Of a stretch of DNA of 64,000 nt, positions 36,926 to 48,167 are shown piece after piece. The first letter of the stretch is position 1; the number at the start of each line of letters is the position of its first letter. The stretch comes from Rhizophagus irregularis (Eukaryota; Glomeromycota; Glomeromycetes; Glomerales; Glomeraceae). A model generated the notes under the pieces. It made no database searches, was not told the DNA's origin, and saw only the letters and a list, made by a program, of their open reading frames with translations. Where the stretch lies: positions 5,109,001-5,173,000 of the forward strand of contig NC_089433.1 of the NCBI RefSeq assembly GCF_026210795.1, written 5' to 3'. Made by a program: the position numbers and the translations under genes.

Positions 36926-37510
36926 ATTAAATGGAAAGATTATGGAAGCATAGATCAGCAGCTTCTTAGAATACCTCATGCCAAAACATGCATGTAAACT
37001 AAATTTTATTGAGATAACAGAAGATAGCAAAATATAATAGTAGAATAAATGTTCTTCCATATATAAATCTTAAAATGTTCATGAGAGAAACATGTTACTA
37101 TTTACTATTTTTTGATTATTTAGAAACTCTCAAAACATCACATTACAAATCCTTTTTAGTACAAATACCTAGATTGCTTGGGCTGGGCACAGAAGTAATA
37201 TCATTTAGTGGGATTACTTTACAAAAGAAATAAAATTTGCAACATAACACTAGTATTTAACACAGAAAATAATCATATCATATAGTCACTGTAGACTTTC
37301 CCTTTAATTAATAAAGACAATCAAGATGAATATTTCTAATACAACATGGAATGATTTTGAAAAAAACTTTATAAGGTTGTTATATCAGAAAATGATCTTT
37401 TAGAGCAATTTGATACAAAAATGAATATTAAAAGAATTAAAGTTTCTTAAATTAATAATTTATTAAGAAATAAATTTATAAATTACATACTTCAACTATT
37501 TTAAAAATAC
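36926..37510. pseudogene. Scrambled fragments of the HECT gene
   Basis: Four pieces match the HECT gene at 15285-18208. 36926-36999 matches exon 8 (RIPHAKTCM block) and keeps the intron acceptor in front of it. 37081-37140 matches mid exon 7 (MRETCY..FFDYL). 37310-37443 matches the end of intron 6 and the start of exon 7 (MNI..TTWNDF). 37440-37505 matches the end of exon 6 plus intron 6 in reverse orientation. The first three are on the plus strand but in reverse order relative to the intact gene. Intron sequence is included, so the pieces came from DNA, not from an mRNA copy. A Helitron relic starts right after. Confidence 0.8.
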
Positions 37511-38899
37511 CCACAGAAACTCATCATATACCTTTTGATACAAATACCTTACTATTCAGGAAGGTGATATTGTTTTATCATCTACAGATTTTCCAACAGA
37601 AATCCATAATGAAGATTTTTACTGCACTCACCTAATGGCTGGAATTATAAAAAACACCAACTACAACCATTCCACTTGCATTTGATAATCCAGATCTTAA
37701 ACTATTGATTTTTCCAGATTTATTTCCTGATGGACAAAGACACTTTTATAATCAAAGTATAGATACTTTAGAGAATAATTCAATAAAAATAGAAACATAT
37801 GGAAAATATATAAAATACCACCTATTATGTGTTATCCATGCTTTCATTTACACCCTTATTGGCCACACTATTCATATTTAAAATTAGAAAAGTCACAAAA
37901 TCATCAAAATATACAATGTGACTCTGGCATCAAAAACAATCAAATAGAATATACCATTTACCAACAGCTTCAAAACTTATCACATGTAATATATATACAG
38001 ACAAATAATGTTTGATTGATAAAAGTAAAACTACTACATTGCCATCATTTATATGAACAGGAGATAGTACATACTTTCATGAAAAACTTTTACATATTAA
38101 TGCTATGATAATAAGAGAATTTAAATTACCTTCTTTTTTTTAATAGAATTAGTCAAGTGATCCAAATAATCTGTCATCTGATACATACATCAAATATTAT
38201 GTTAACTGCAAAATGGTATATTAAAAAATATATTAATAAAATCAACAAACTGATGGTATAAGTATAATACCAACAAATAATAGGCAATTATATATATCTA
38301 TTCACCTACTCATCACAAAATAAAGAGAACATTGGAATCATGATTGGAAAAAACCTGCAAATAGTAATTGGGGAATCTTATAATTCTTATTCATTTTTTT
38401 GAATGTTTGAATTTCAAAATAAAGGAGCACCACATACATATATAATACTCTGAATTAAAAAAAAACAATAGATAAAATGATTAATGAAATTATAGTTAGG
38501 TCTACTTTTCCTAATTCAGAACTTGAATCTGAATTTTACCAATTAGTAATAAATCATCAACTTCATATGTACTGTGACATTAAACATACCAAGTATTATG
38601 GTGATATGGCATTATCAATCTTTGAACATGTTGAAAATTGGATTTATAATAATCTGACAGATCCAATAGCTGAAAGATCCAGAATATAATTTCCCTTTCC
38701 CACTCTTAGCTTATCCTGTTAATAGTACTTTACATTTCTAATACACTGATAGAAAAAGCTAACAATTTTTATAATTCTAGAAAATGTGGTGGTTCCGTAC
38801 CTTCTAGCAAAATATGCAAAAAGAATTTTCCTCACAGGGAGATCAATAATAATAATTGGGATGATTAATATTGCTAACTGGGATGATCAATATTACATA

Positions 38900-39370
38900 T
38901 GGAAAGATCAATGTTTGAAATGTTTGATATATTAAATATGTTAAATATATCACACAAATGGCATATATGGGATATATTGAATATTAAACACTTCTAGATT
39001 AGTTTATATATATAGATGTGTTTATTTTTGATATAAGATAAATACCAACAGATAAAAACTGATAATTACAGATAATAACAATTAATATTTTGGTAAACAA
39101 AGTATTATTATTAATTTTTTCAGTTATCTTATTGTAATATACACTTAAATAAGGGATTATAACTATAAAACAACAGGTTATGTCTGATTGTATATGCTGT
39201 TTGTAATGCTATACTTATTCACATCTAATTGGATTTTATAGTCAATTTTGTTAATTGTAATTTATAGTTAAATTGTGTTTATTATCTTTGCATTGAATCA
39301 CAAAGTTAAGAAACCATTTAACCTATATTTATTAAACATAAATATTAAAAATTAATATTTATTGAGTATT
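38900..39370. mobile_element. Probable old LTR-like insertion
   Basis: The right half (about 39175-39345) resembles the right half of the sequence at 40341-40808: 'atgtctgattgtat', 'cttattcacatctaattgga' and 'caaagttaagaaacc' match 'gtgtctgagtgtat', 'ctttaatcacatctgattgg' and 'caaagaactgactt' in order. It fills the space where the central part of the Helitron protein is missing. Ends are not defined. Confidence 0.45.
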
Positions 39371-40340
39371 AATAGTTTATATGTATTTATTTGTATTTAA
39401 AAAAAAGTTGCAAAGCACCCAAATATTAATAATCATAGAAGTATCCATAATATCATCATTACTTTTTAACTTTATAACCAATTTATTTGCAAGAATTCAT
39501 AATTCTGATATTGCATTATTTGGAAGCATTAGTATGATAGCTGTTGGTGATTTAGCACAACTTCCCTAGTATGAGTTGAGGCCATATTTTATTCATCAAT
39601 ATGGCAGTTATTTTACCCTTTGTTTTTTTTATGTAAATCTTAATGACAATGAACATAAAGATGACAAGTTTTTTCAAATGCTGGAGGAAATTAAGTTTGG
39701 ACAAATAACAACTAATACCTGGGCCAAATTGAAGAAAAGGCAGCAAATTATGATAGCAATCAATCTTCATTAGATCTACTATTAACAACAACACATATTG
39801 TTGGATATTCTAAAACTTCAAATCAAATTAACCATACACTTTGTAAATCTCCTTTCAATTAATGGCAATAAATATTTATTAGTGGAAGCTATAATTTTTT
39901 GGAAGGAAAATGCATATCACCAGAACTTGTTCAGAAAGAATTTAAATCAAAAACAAATATGCCACCTACTATAAGACTTCAGTAAGATGCATGTGTAATG
40001 TATTTAAACAATTCACTTATAAAAGATGGTATATGTAATGGTTCTGATCTTAATAAAGACCAACCAAATGTTCAAATTGCATTCCATGCTATAATTCACA
40101 AATGGATCCACAAGAGAAATAGTCTATTTCTATTCATGTGGTTAACAAGCTTCAAGAACAATTTCCATTACAGAATTCATTCTCATTGACTGTTCATTGA
40201 GACTTCATTAAGGCACAAAGTCTTACTATACCTTTTGTCTCATTAGATCTTGCTGAATTATTTACATCTGGCCAAGGTTATACTAACTACAATTAGCAGA
40301 TGTTCTAAATGGGATCACATTCAATAATAAATTTAAATAG

Positions 40341-40808
40341 TGTCACGTGATCGTTGATCATTTTAAGTTTGCAAAACAAGAGATGATCTATATCACGAAT
40401 GTCATAGATGTATGATATGTCACGAAAATCATGTATAGCTGATAAATTTAATATATTTTTTATTTGTTATATCTACTATATTTATTTTATTAGTTAAATT
40501 AGATAAATTTATTTTATTTATTATGTTTATTTTATTTGTTATATCTGCTATATCAATATAAGTATAAAATTTATTATAAGTTCTGTACTGCTGTAGATAA
40601 GAGTGAGAATTTTCTCCTCAGTTATAGTATAAGAAAACACTTTGATTTTGTTAATCCTTTAATTGTGTCTGAGTGTATGAGCTAGTGTAGAGCCATACTT
40701 TAATCACATCTGATTGGATTTGTTATGTAGTTTTCATATTATTATAATCCTTCTGTTTACCCTTTGCACATTGTTTATATTTATAAACATCAAAGAACTG
40801 ACTTAACA
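40341..40808. mobile_element. Solo-LTR-like insertion in the Helitron relic
   Basis: Starts tgtcacgtga and ends gacttaaca (TG...CA). 'atag' lies directly on both sides (40337-40340 and 40809-40812); if the last A is counted with the flank the duplication is the 5-base aatag. It separates the Helitron helicase block near 40310 from AFKVDPNVIKEY at about 40815, so the insertion boundary is fixed by the host protein. No internal retroviral-type region, so a solo LTR formed by recombination is the likely origin. Confidence 0.65.
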
Positions 40809-40895
40809 ATAGGATGCATTTAAAGTAGATCCAAATGTAATTAAAGAATATTCTTGCTTAGAACAAATAGCATCACAACTACTTCCTATTTTATA

Positions 40896-41472
40896 AACAA
40901 ACCTAAATTATCATGTTATCAATTATTATATAAGCATAATAAAACAATTGGGATTTCTTTTAAAAAAGTGTTTTATTCTACTATGCATTTACAATTAATT
41001 ATATTTTGAAGGCTGCCACTAGGCGACCATAGGTCTAGTTATTATAGTAATTATGACATTTTAGTGAAAATATCATTTATCAGTAAGTAGTCTTTGGTTT
41101 AATTATGTAATTATTACATATAGTAAATAAAAATTTGGAGTTTGAAAATGTTACCATTTAATTTTTATAATATGAGATATTTAATGATGGGAACTACCCT
41201 AGAATTCACTACATACATTTGCTAAATTATTTATAGTGTCTTATTCACTGTAAGACAATGTCACAGATAACTTATGTTATTTATGATTATAATTGAATAT
41301 ATGGGAGAATCATTTAAATTACAAAATAAGAATTACCTATGATTCTAGTCTTAGTGTTTAAATAATTAAGATGTTAAATTTGCAAAATAATTTAAAATCC
41401 ATCTAAAAAAAAAATAATTACTTTATTAGCAATGAACAAATGATATTCAATTTAATTTTAAAGTATTAAGTA
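40896..41472. other. Spacer between Helitron relic and kinase gene
   Basis: AT-rich, no gene. A less AT-rich patch near 41012-41040 (ggctgccactaggcgaccat) stands out but matches nothing else in the window. The right end is presumably the 3' untranslated part of the minus-strand kinase gene. Confidence 0.45.
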
Positions 41473-43737
41473 CTAACCATCAGGAATCTCAAAATCATCA
41501 TTTTCTGGATGAAGATTTGGATTATTATATATTTCATCATCTTTGTCTGTAAAAATAAAAAATTAGAATTAAACTAAATATAAATTCAATATTAGAATGA
41601 TATTATTATTGTAAATATTTTACCATAAATTGTTATAGTATGCCTTTTAATTGGTTGTATTTTCTCAATCTTATGATTATTATTGGTATCTATATTTTAA
41701 AATAAAATTACATTAAGTTTAATAAGTGCTTTCTGCTAATAAAATGTATTAAATTTTTATTTGCCATTCTTTGAAATTATTTGTAGGCTTTTAAATGCAT
41801 CAGATAACTTTTTATCATCATCATCTAAATTATGGTAATACTTAATTATAAACGTCTTTTTTTTTTTGAAATAATAAACAAATAACTACCTATTGAAATA
41901 CTATTTGTTTTGGATACATCAACATAATTTTGATCATTTAAGTTATTAAAATCATCAACTACAAATAATAAAAGTATTTATTAATGTCAATACATATTAA
42001 AAACTTAGTTGATAAATTTTATTAATAATACTTACTATGATTAGTGGATATACTAAAGTCATATGGTTTACTATGAAATACTATTAAAAATAAATGATAT
42101 ACAGTTGTCAATTTTTTTTATAAAATTCTCGTTAAAATAATGATTATTATAGTACCTTCTTGTTCTTCTGTTATTACACAAGATTAGAAAGAAAAGTTGA
42201 TAAAAAGAGATTAGTCTTAAGCAGATAAACATTACATAATATAGATCATATTACCTTCTGTTGCATTTTTTGGTTCAGGAAAATTTTCAAATTGATGAAC
42301 TTTACTTGTAAAAGATCCGTGGCGTGTATAATTTATTCCCAAGTTACTTACTTTTAAATTATTATTATCCACACCTAGTTCGTTTGGCATATTTTGATAT
42401 GATACATTAATTTCATTTATTTTAACGCCAAGTGTATAATCATCAGGCCTTTTTAATGGATCAGCATCCCAGCATTGTTTTATTAATTCTTTATACTTTA
42501 AGGGAGTTCCAGAAACTATTTTTGGCCTTATACCATTAATTATATTCATTGCAAGATAATAATTATGTTCATAGTTATTAAAAGGAGGTTTTCCAAATGA
42601 AATTTCCCACATTATTATGGCAATACTATAGATATCAGATGAAAAACTATATTTTCTTCCAGCAATAACTTCAGGTGCTATGTAAGGAAGATTACCATAT
42701 ATACTATTTAGTGATTTATCTACAGGGCCACAAAATCCAAAATCACTAATACACCAATTATCTGTATATTGTGAATACAATATATTTCCAGAATGCATAT
42801 CTCTATAAACTGAATTTTCATATTTATGAATCCAACCGAGTGCTTCAGTAATTTCAATGGTAATTCTAATTCTTTCCTTCCATGTGAGTTGATTATGGTT
42901 TTGTTGTAAATAATTTCTTAGATTCGTATCAAATTTTTTCATTACAAGCATATAATTTCCATTTAATGGACTTTGTGTTAAACCAAAACAATTAGCAATT
43001 CTTGGATATTTATTAGTTATAGTTAAATGTAATTTGGCCTATAAAAAAATTATATATTAAAATTAATATGAAAGAATTTTAATTAACATTAAACTTTTTT
43101 TTAATATTTTAGATAATTTACAAACCTCTTCAAACCAATTTTGACTTGCATTTTCAACATTTTCTAATTTTTTAAGTATAACTTTTCCAATATTATTTTG
43201 TATTCTTGGTTCTTTAACTCTTTCTAATTGTTGATTTTTAGAATTCCATTCATTATACCAACCACCAATCCAATCTGCTGTATAAATTTCAGAAAATCCA
43301 CCTTTAGTAAAATATTTAATATTTTGTAAATTATTATATGGAATCCATTCTACTATTCCATTTGGTTTCAGTGTTTCCATTTGACATTTTTGTATAAAAT
43401 TATCAATATTAACATTTTTTGACGTCCAATTTGAAAAATTTGATTTTAAATAATTCCTAATACAATTTTCACAATATAATGTAGCTAAACATTCTTGGTT
43501 ACAATTTTCACAAATTCTTTTTGTTCCTACATTAAAAAGAATTTTACATGAATCATGATTTTTATTAATTATTTCTATTGCCTTAATTTTTTCATCTTTT
43601 GTAAGAGAATTATCAGCAAGAATTATTTGCTGTATTAATTCATTTATATCATTAAAATCTTTGTGAATATTATAACCAAGTGATGCAAATGCTCTACTAA
43701 TTGTTTGATAAATTAATTCTATGCTAGTAGTAGACAT
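41473..43737 (-). CDS. Protein kinase gene, seven exons including a 12-base exon
   Basis: Exons (minus strand): 43737-43126, 43038-42255, 42167-42156, 42080-42036, 41958-41890, 41689-41624, 41546-41473; 553 residues. N-terminal cysteine finger at residues 76-92 (CENC...YCENC), then NFSNWTSKN and VEWIPYNN as in the kinase at 20674. Glycine loop is TKGGFSEIYTA with the first Gly replaced; Lys189 fits the VAIK Lys. Exon 2 has VYRDMHSGN (HRD as YRD), ISDFGF and YIAPEVIAG, and RPD in the last helix region. All introns after exon 2 are phase 1. The tail ends DDEIYNNPNLHPENDDFEIP. Intron 5 contains a frame reading KKLSDAFKSLQIISKN, a possible alternative or lost exon. The frame is intact; whether YRD and the altered loop still allow catalysis is open. 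Confidence 0.82.
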
Positions 43738-44385
43738 GATAACATAAAAGTGATTCGATGAAATTTATTTCTTTTTATTCGAATATAAAATAAAATGAAA
43801 AAATGAAAATGAAAAATTCAATTTTTATTACTAATAGTGTAACTATTAATATAATGATCTATCTCATTCATGTATTTTGCTGAATAATATAAACAAATAG
43901 TATTATTTAGCAAATACGTAAAACGGCAGTTTGTGTAGAGTGAAACAAAATAATGCGTAGATCCTTCCTTTTTTGGACAATTCCAGGTAATTCTGGCCTT
44001 GAAGAGATACGTAGAGCTATTAGTAAATAGTAAATAAGTGCCGATCTACTTGTTACCTATTTATATTGCTTAAGGTCTTAGTATTATGTGCAGTATGCGT
44101 AGAACAAAATAAATTGATTATTATTTAGGAAGTTTAGTTATTTATTTATAAAACGTAAAATTGTCTATAGTCTTATGTTTGTATTTGTAAATTGTAATAC
44201 TTGAATGTAATTATTGATGAAGTCTAATACAATTTAAGAATTTGTATTAAAATTTATCTAAAAAAAAAAACTTTTATTTTGTGTATAATGATAATAATAA
44301 GTGTGAATGGACTGAATGGTGATATGTACTAAATAATACAATAATTAATAATTTTGAAAAGTAAAAAATTCCTTTCAACTTGAAT
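43738..44385. other. Upstream region of the kinase gene
   Basis: AT-rich promoter-side sequence. 43955-44025 holds a fragment of the AGGACC-type MITE (gatccttccttttttgga, attctggcctt) without ends. No other feature. Confidence 0.5.
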
Positions 44386-44572
44386 AGAATCCCGAAAAAT
44401 ACTGAAGGAGAGGATGCGCCAAAATAATCATGCGAATCATTCCTTTTTTGATAATGTTGGCCAGAATTTTATTTCCTGTTTTAGTAACTGACTGACACTA
44501 TCATAATTCCGGCCCTGAAAAAATTGCGTACAGCCAATAGTAATTTTTTTTTTGGCTATTTTTCGGAAACCT
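44386..44572 (-). mobile_element. AGGACC-type MITE with exact 8 bp target duplication
   Basis: A 187 bp element with diverged inverted ends (agaatcccgaaaaata; tatttttcggaaacct) and the identical 8-base flanks acttgaat (44378-44385 and 44573-44580). The core 'ataattccggccctgaa' lies in reverse orientation at about 44498. Confidence 0.85.
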
Positions 44573-46135
44573 ACTTGAATAATTAAAATTTGGTATTTTT
44601 GTATTAAATAATAAAGGCTGAATCTATATCTTTCAAACGGATTGACATAAAAATATTATTTGTTCATATTGTTATTGTAAAACGAATTAAAAGGCTTATA
44701 CTATAACGAAGATAATTTTTATAAATATATAATTTTAAATTGTATATAAGAGGATTAATAATAATATATCAATCGGTGCTAATTTTTTTTAGATGAATTT
44801 TTATTTTAATTAATTTATCGTGAAGAAAATATAATAATAAATGATTACTAAAATTTGCAAATTCAAAATAATTTGATTTTTTATTAAGTTTTCAAATAAA
44901 TATAAATCATATTTCACCATACATGAATTGCTTTATATTTATTTAAATATTGATTAATAATTAATAAGTTAAATATTATTTATAACAGATAACAATCATA
45001 TATTAATTTATAACCGATAATGTAAAAGAAATAATATATAGTTATGATAAACAATTTTATAATTATATCACATTTTATAATTTTGTTAAGTTGTCTAATT
45101 TTAAACTTAGCCTACTTATTTCTAATGCAAAATATACAAAAAGTGAGTATTTTTGAAATTCCTTATATTCTGTATTTTCTAAACTTTCTCTTTATGGTTA
45201 TTTCTTTAGACTTTTTACTAAACTTATTGTGGCTATAATATTTCATTTTACTGTGATTTACATGAATTACAATTTTGTTTTGTTTCAATTGTAGTATTTA
45301 TCTCGATATATAAATTTTTAATTTGATGATTTTAGTAACGTAAGTAAATCACATGACTTTACGCTACTCCCTTATTACTAAAGTATTTCTATTACATGGA
45401 ATGAATAAAAGAATAAATTCTTTCCCAGATGTCACAAAATTAAAAAAATATGCGCAGCAATTTCTAAAAACCCAACAATTTTGCTTTCTCCTATAAAGTA
45501 ACCCGAAGTTTTTTCTTAATAGATTTTCTCTGTAGAACATTAATCAGCAGGCTCTTATCCCAAGTCTGAGGATTCGAGGAACAGGATAATGCTAATTATT
45601 TGGTCTCTCTATGATCAACAGACTAACCTTTGTTCTTTTTTTATCCCAACTAGTCCAACTCTCGTTAAACTTTTAACTACTAAACTATGAACGTAAAGTT
45701 ATGAATCATATGACATCTTACACATTATTTTATAGATTCTCGATGATTATTGATTAATACTTAAGTTTAGAAATTCATGAAATATATTATATGAAATGTT
45801 AAAAATATTTTCTTTTTCCTTTAAACATGATTTAATTGGTTTATGGTTTCACATCTTAAAATATCCACTACTTTTTCATAATTAATATTTGATTAGAAGA
45901 ATATCAACCGTGATTAGAAATTATTTCAGCAAAATCTGACAACTTTTGTTGGGTAAGTACCAAGCTTTAAAGAACCAATACTTGAATAAACTACTTAAAT
46001 AATAGACAAACAAACATTTATTCTTTGTTTTTACAAAAATTTTGTCTTGCTTGGCATATATTAGTAATATTACAAATGCAATTACCCTAACTGTAACAAA
46101 AGCTACGCCTTCATCATGCCACAATTAAAATGCCT
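44573..46135. other. Gene-less AT-rich region
   Basis: No supported gene or repeat. The ORF at 45044-45238 is hydrophobic only because of T-rich codons and has no motif. Confidence 0.45.
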
Positions 46136-46428
46136 CCCTATAAAAAAAGAAAATTCGGAATTTGTCCTGAAAAGTATGGAAAATGTCCGGAAATTTTCTG
46201 TGCGTCCGGAAAACATTTGGAAACGGTCATGTTTTGGAACATTTTCCGGACGCTCGATTCTGGACAAATTCTGGACAAATTCTGGAGTGCCAAGAAAATG
46301 TCTGGAATTTGTGCGTCCGGAAAGTGTTCCAAAATGTGACCGTTTCCAAATGTTTTCCGGACACACGAAAAATTTCTGGACATTTTCCATACTTTTCAGG
46401 ACAATTCCGAATTTTCTTTTTTATAGGG
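46136..46428. repeat. Fold-back element of 293 bp with arms of about 125-145 bp
   Basis: Left end ccctataaaaaaagaaaatt and right end aattttcttttttataggg are inverted copies, and the match continues inward to about 46270 on the left and 46300 on the right. The arms are rich in tccgga and gtccggaaa words. A 'cct' lies just outside each end. The four or five overlapping ORFs on both strands are a by-product of the inverted repeat. Transcribed, it would form a long hairpin. Confidence 0.88.
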
Positions 46429-47383
46429 CCTACAGAACACATTAACCAAACTCATAAATCTGTCGCTACGACCAGGCAATCCAAACCATTTAGCATCAAA
46501 TAGTAGAGACTCACCATCTACATCTTAACCATCAACAAGTCCACTAAATTTCTTATCCAACTTAACCACAAACGAACTCAATTTGAGCAACTAATAAAAT
46601 TTTCTTTTTTTTACATTCAAATTACCATATTTAGCTTCCTTATCCAAGTCCCAATAATGACACTTCCTTAATGCTAACACTGAGCTCTACTTTACTACTA
46701 CCTTTGGAAATATGATAAATTAGGCGAAAATTATTTGTAGTTATTTTGTATTAATTAGAAACAAAAGCACAATAAATTAATATCAAATCAATCTATTTCA
46801 TGGTGATATTATAGTAAATTTTATAATATATAGGATGTTATTATATCTTTTGCCAAATGCAACTTGGTATTTAACACATAATTTTAGTTAAGCATTTTAT
46901 ATTGTTATTTCAAATTTATTATTACACAACGATATTATCACTTGATTTTCATCATGATGACGTTATAATAATGCTAATTAAGTTCTAAAATATTAATTTA
47001 CCAGCACTATTGACGAGCTTGACGATATAGCACATGATAATAATTTTATTAATCTTATACCAAATATGGAGTTTTTCAACAAGTATAATGTTTTTGATGT
47101 ATATGATTGATTGTTGAGTTATCCTTAAAATGAGAAAAAATATGTTTATTAGTAACCTTATTAGATAGAAGCACTTCCTTGTTAAACGACACAAAGTAAA
47201 TTACGTTCTGTATAGGATGCCAAAAGTTCGGTTATAACCGATCTCAACTGATCTTTACCGATTGATTTTATTGGTTTCAAGGCCGACCGGTTAACCATCA
47301 GCTCTATATGAAAAATTGATAAATAAATTGATAAGCTAATTGCAAATTTTTAGCATATTTCAAAAAAAAAAAATTGGGATACC
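46429..47383. other. Gene-less region
   Basis: AT-rich. 47225-47310 has a patch with 'ggttataaccgatc' and 'gaccggttaacc' words, like the patches at 20140-20285 and 47790-47890; together the last two may be decayed ends of one element that encloses the MITE at 47384. No gene. Confidence 0.4.
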
Positions 47384-47684
47384 ATTAATTCGTGATCCAC
47401 GAGTAACGAGTCAACTGCAAATGACCTGCAGAAAATGAGAATCTGGCGTGACGTCAAATAAAAGTAAAAAATTATGTGGAAAATTATTGTAAAAAACAAA
47501 CTATTTGAAACTTTAGGATAAATATTATGTATTAAAATATGTTGGTGTTGAATAGGTTCATATAAAGAGCATTTAAGAATGAAAATCGGGTATCAGAAAA
47601 AAATTACCAATGATCAACATAAATTTGCACCGAAATCATATATGAATTTTTTGCAGTTGACTCACGGATCACGAATCAAATTAC
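47384..47684. mobile_element. MITE with attcgtgatcc inverted ends
   Basis: Left end attaattcgtgatccacgag...gagtcaactgcaaa (47384-47421) is matched in inverse by 47650-47682 (gcagttgactcacggatcac). The left arm has a 7-base extra piece. Inside, ctggcgtgacgtcaaataaa and 'gaaaatcgggtatcag' are shared with 60104-60220. No ORF. Confidence 0.75.
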
Positions 47685-48167
47685 GACTTTAATGTTTATA
47701 TTCTCATTTTTGAAATTATTGGCAATTTTAATTTTGCACATTGATCATATGATTGATAATTCCTAGCATTATTTATTCAGGTTTGCAATAGGTTGTGGTC
47801 GGTTTACAGTTCAGTTTTATCGGTCACTTTTGTGGTTGGTTCAGTTTTGGTTGAATTAAAACCGAAACTAAACCAAACCGAGTAGCGAGTACCTTACGTG
47901 AATACAGTAAAATTTTCAAGTTCAAGTTAGATTATAAGACAGATAAAGAGATTTATATAAATTTAATATATGTTTATAGATAATTTATTTTAGTAAAGCT
48001 TACATAACTTAAGAATATGATTTTTTTGAATTATAAATAAAGATTGTAAATAAACCTTTGGCTAAGTACATCATATATTATCCAGTAATATATTGTACTC
48101 TATTAAAATGTACAATGGTATGATATTTAGCTTACAGTACATTATTTTAAAGCTAACCGTATTAATT
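47685..48167. other. Spacer and 3' region of the first F-box gene
   Basis: 47790-47895 repeats 'ggtcggttt', 'cggtcactt' and 'aaccgaaac' words. The rest is AT-rich. Confidence 0.4.

Larger units (their letters stand above)
37560..40895 (+). pseudogene. Helitron relic: Rep/helicase protein fragments
   Basis: Pieces in order on the plus strand: the N-terminal Helitron-like domain (LAFDNPDLKLLIFPDLFPDG near 37670; HLHPYWPHYSYLKLEKS at 37845), 38477-38690 (TFPNSELESEFYQLV), KCGGSVPSSKICKKNF near 38783, then PIF1-type helicase: IIEVSIISSLLFNFI with the Walker B Asp lost, VGDLAQLP near 39550, FFQMLEEIKFGQITTNTW near 39670, TTTHIVGYSKTSNQIN near 39790, YLNNSLIKDGICNG near 40000, AQSLTIPFVSLDLAELF near 40210, and AFKVDPNVIKEY near 40815. 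Many stops and shifts; the Rep nickase His and Tyr motifs were not seen. Helitrons move by rolling-circle replication and often carry host gene pieces. The last two pieces are separated by an LTR-like insertion. Confidence 0.8.

Noticed and set aside
46103-46503. Several overlapping ORFs on both strands with NFSGRPENIW-like sequence
   Set aside because: They are different frames of one inverted repeat; similarity between them comes from the palindrome, not from protein selection.
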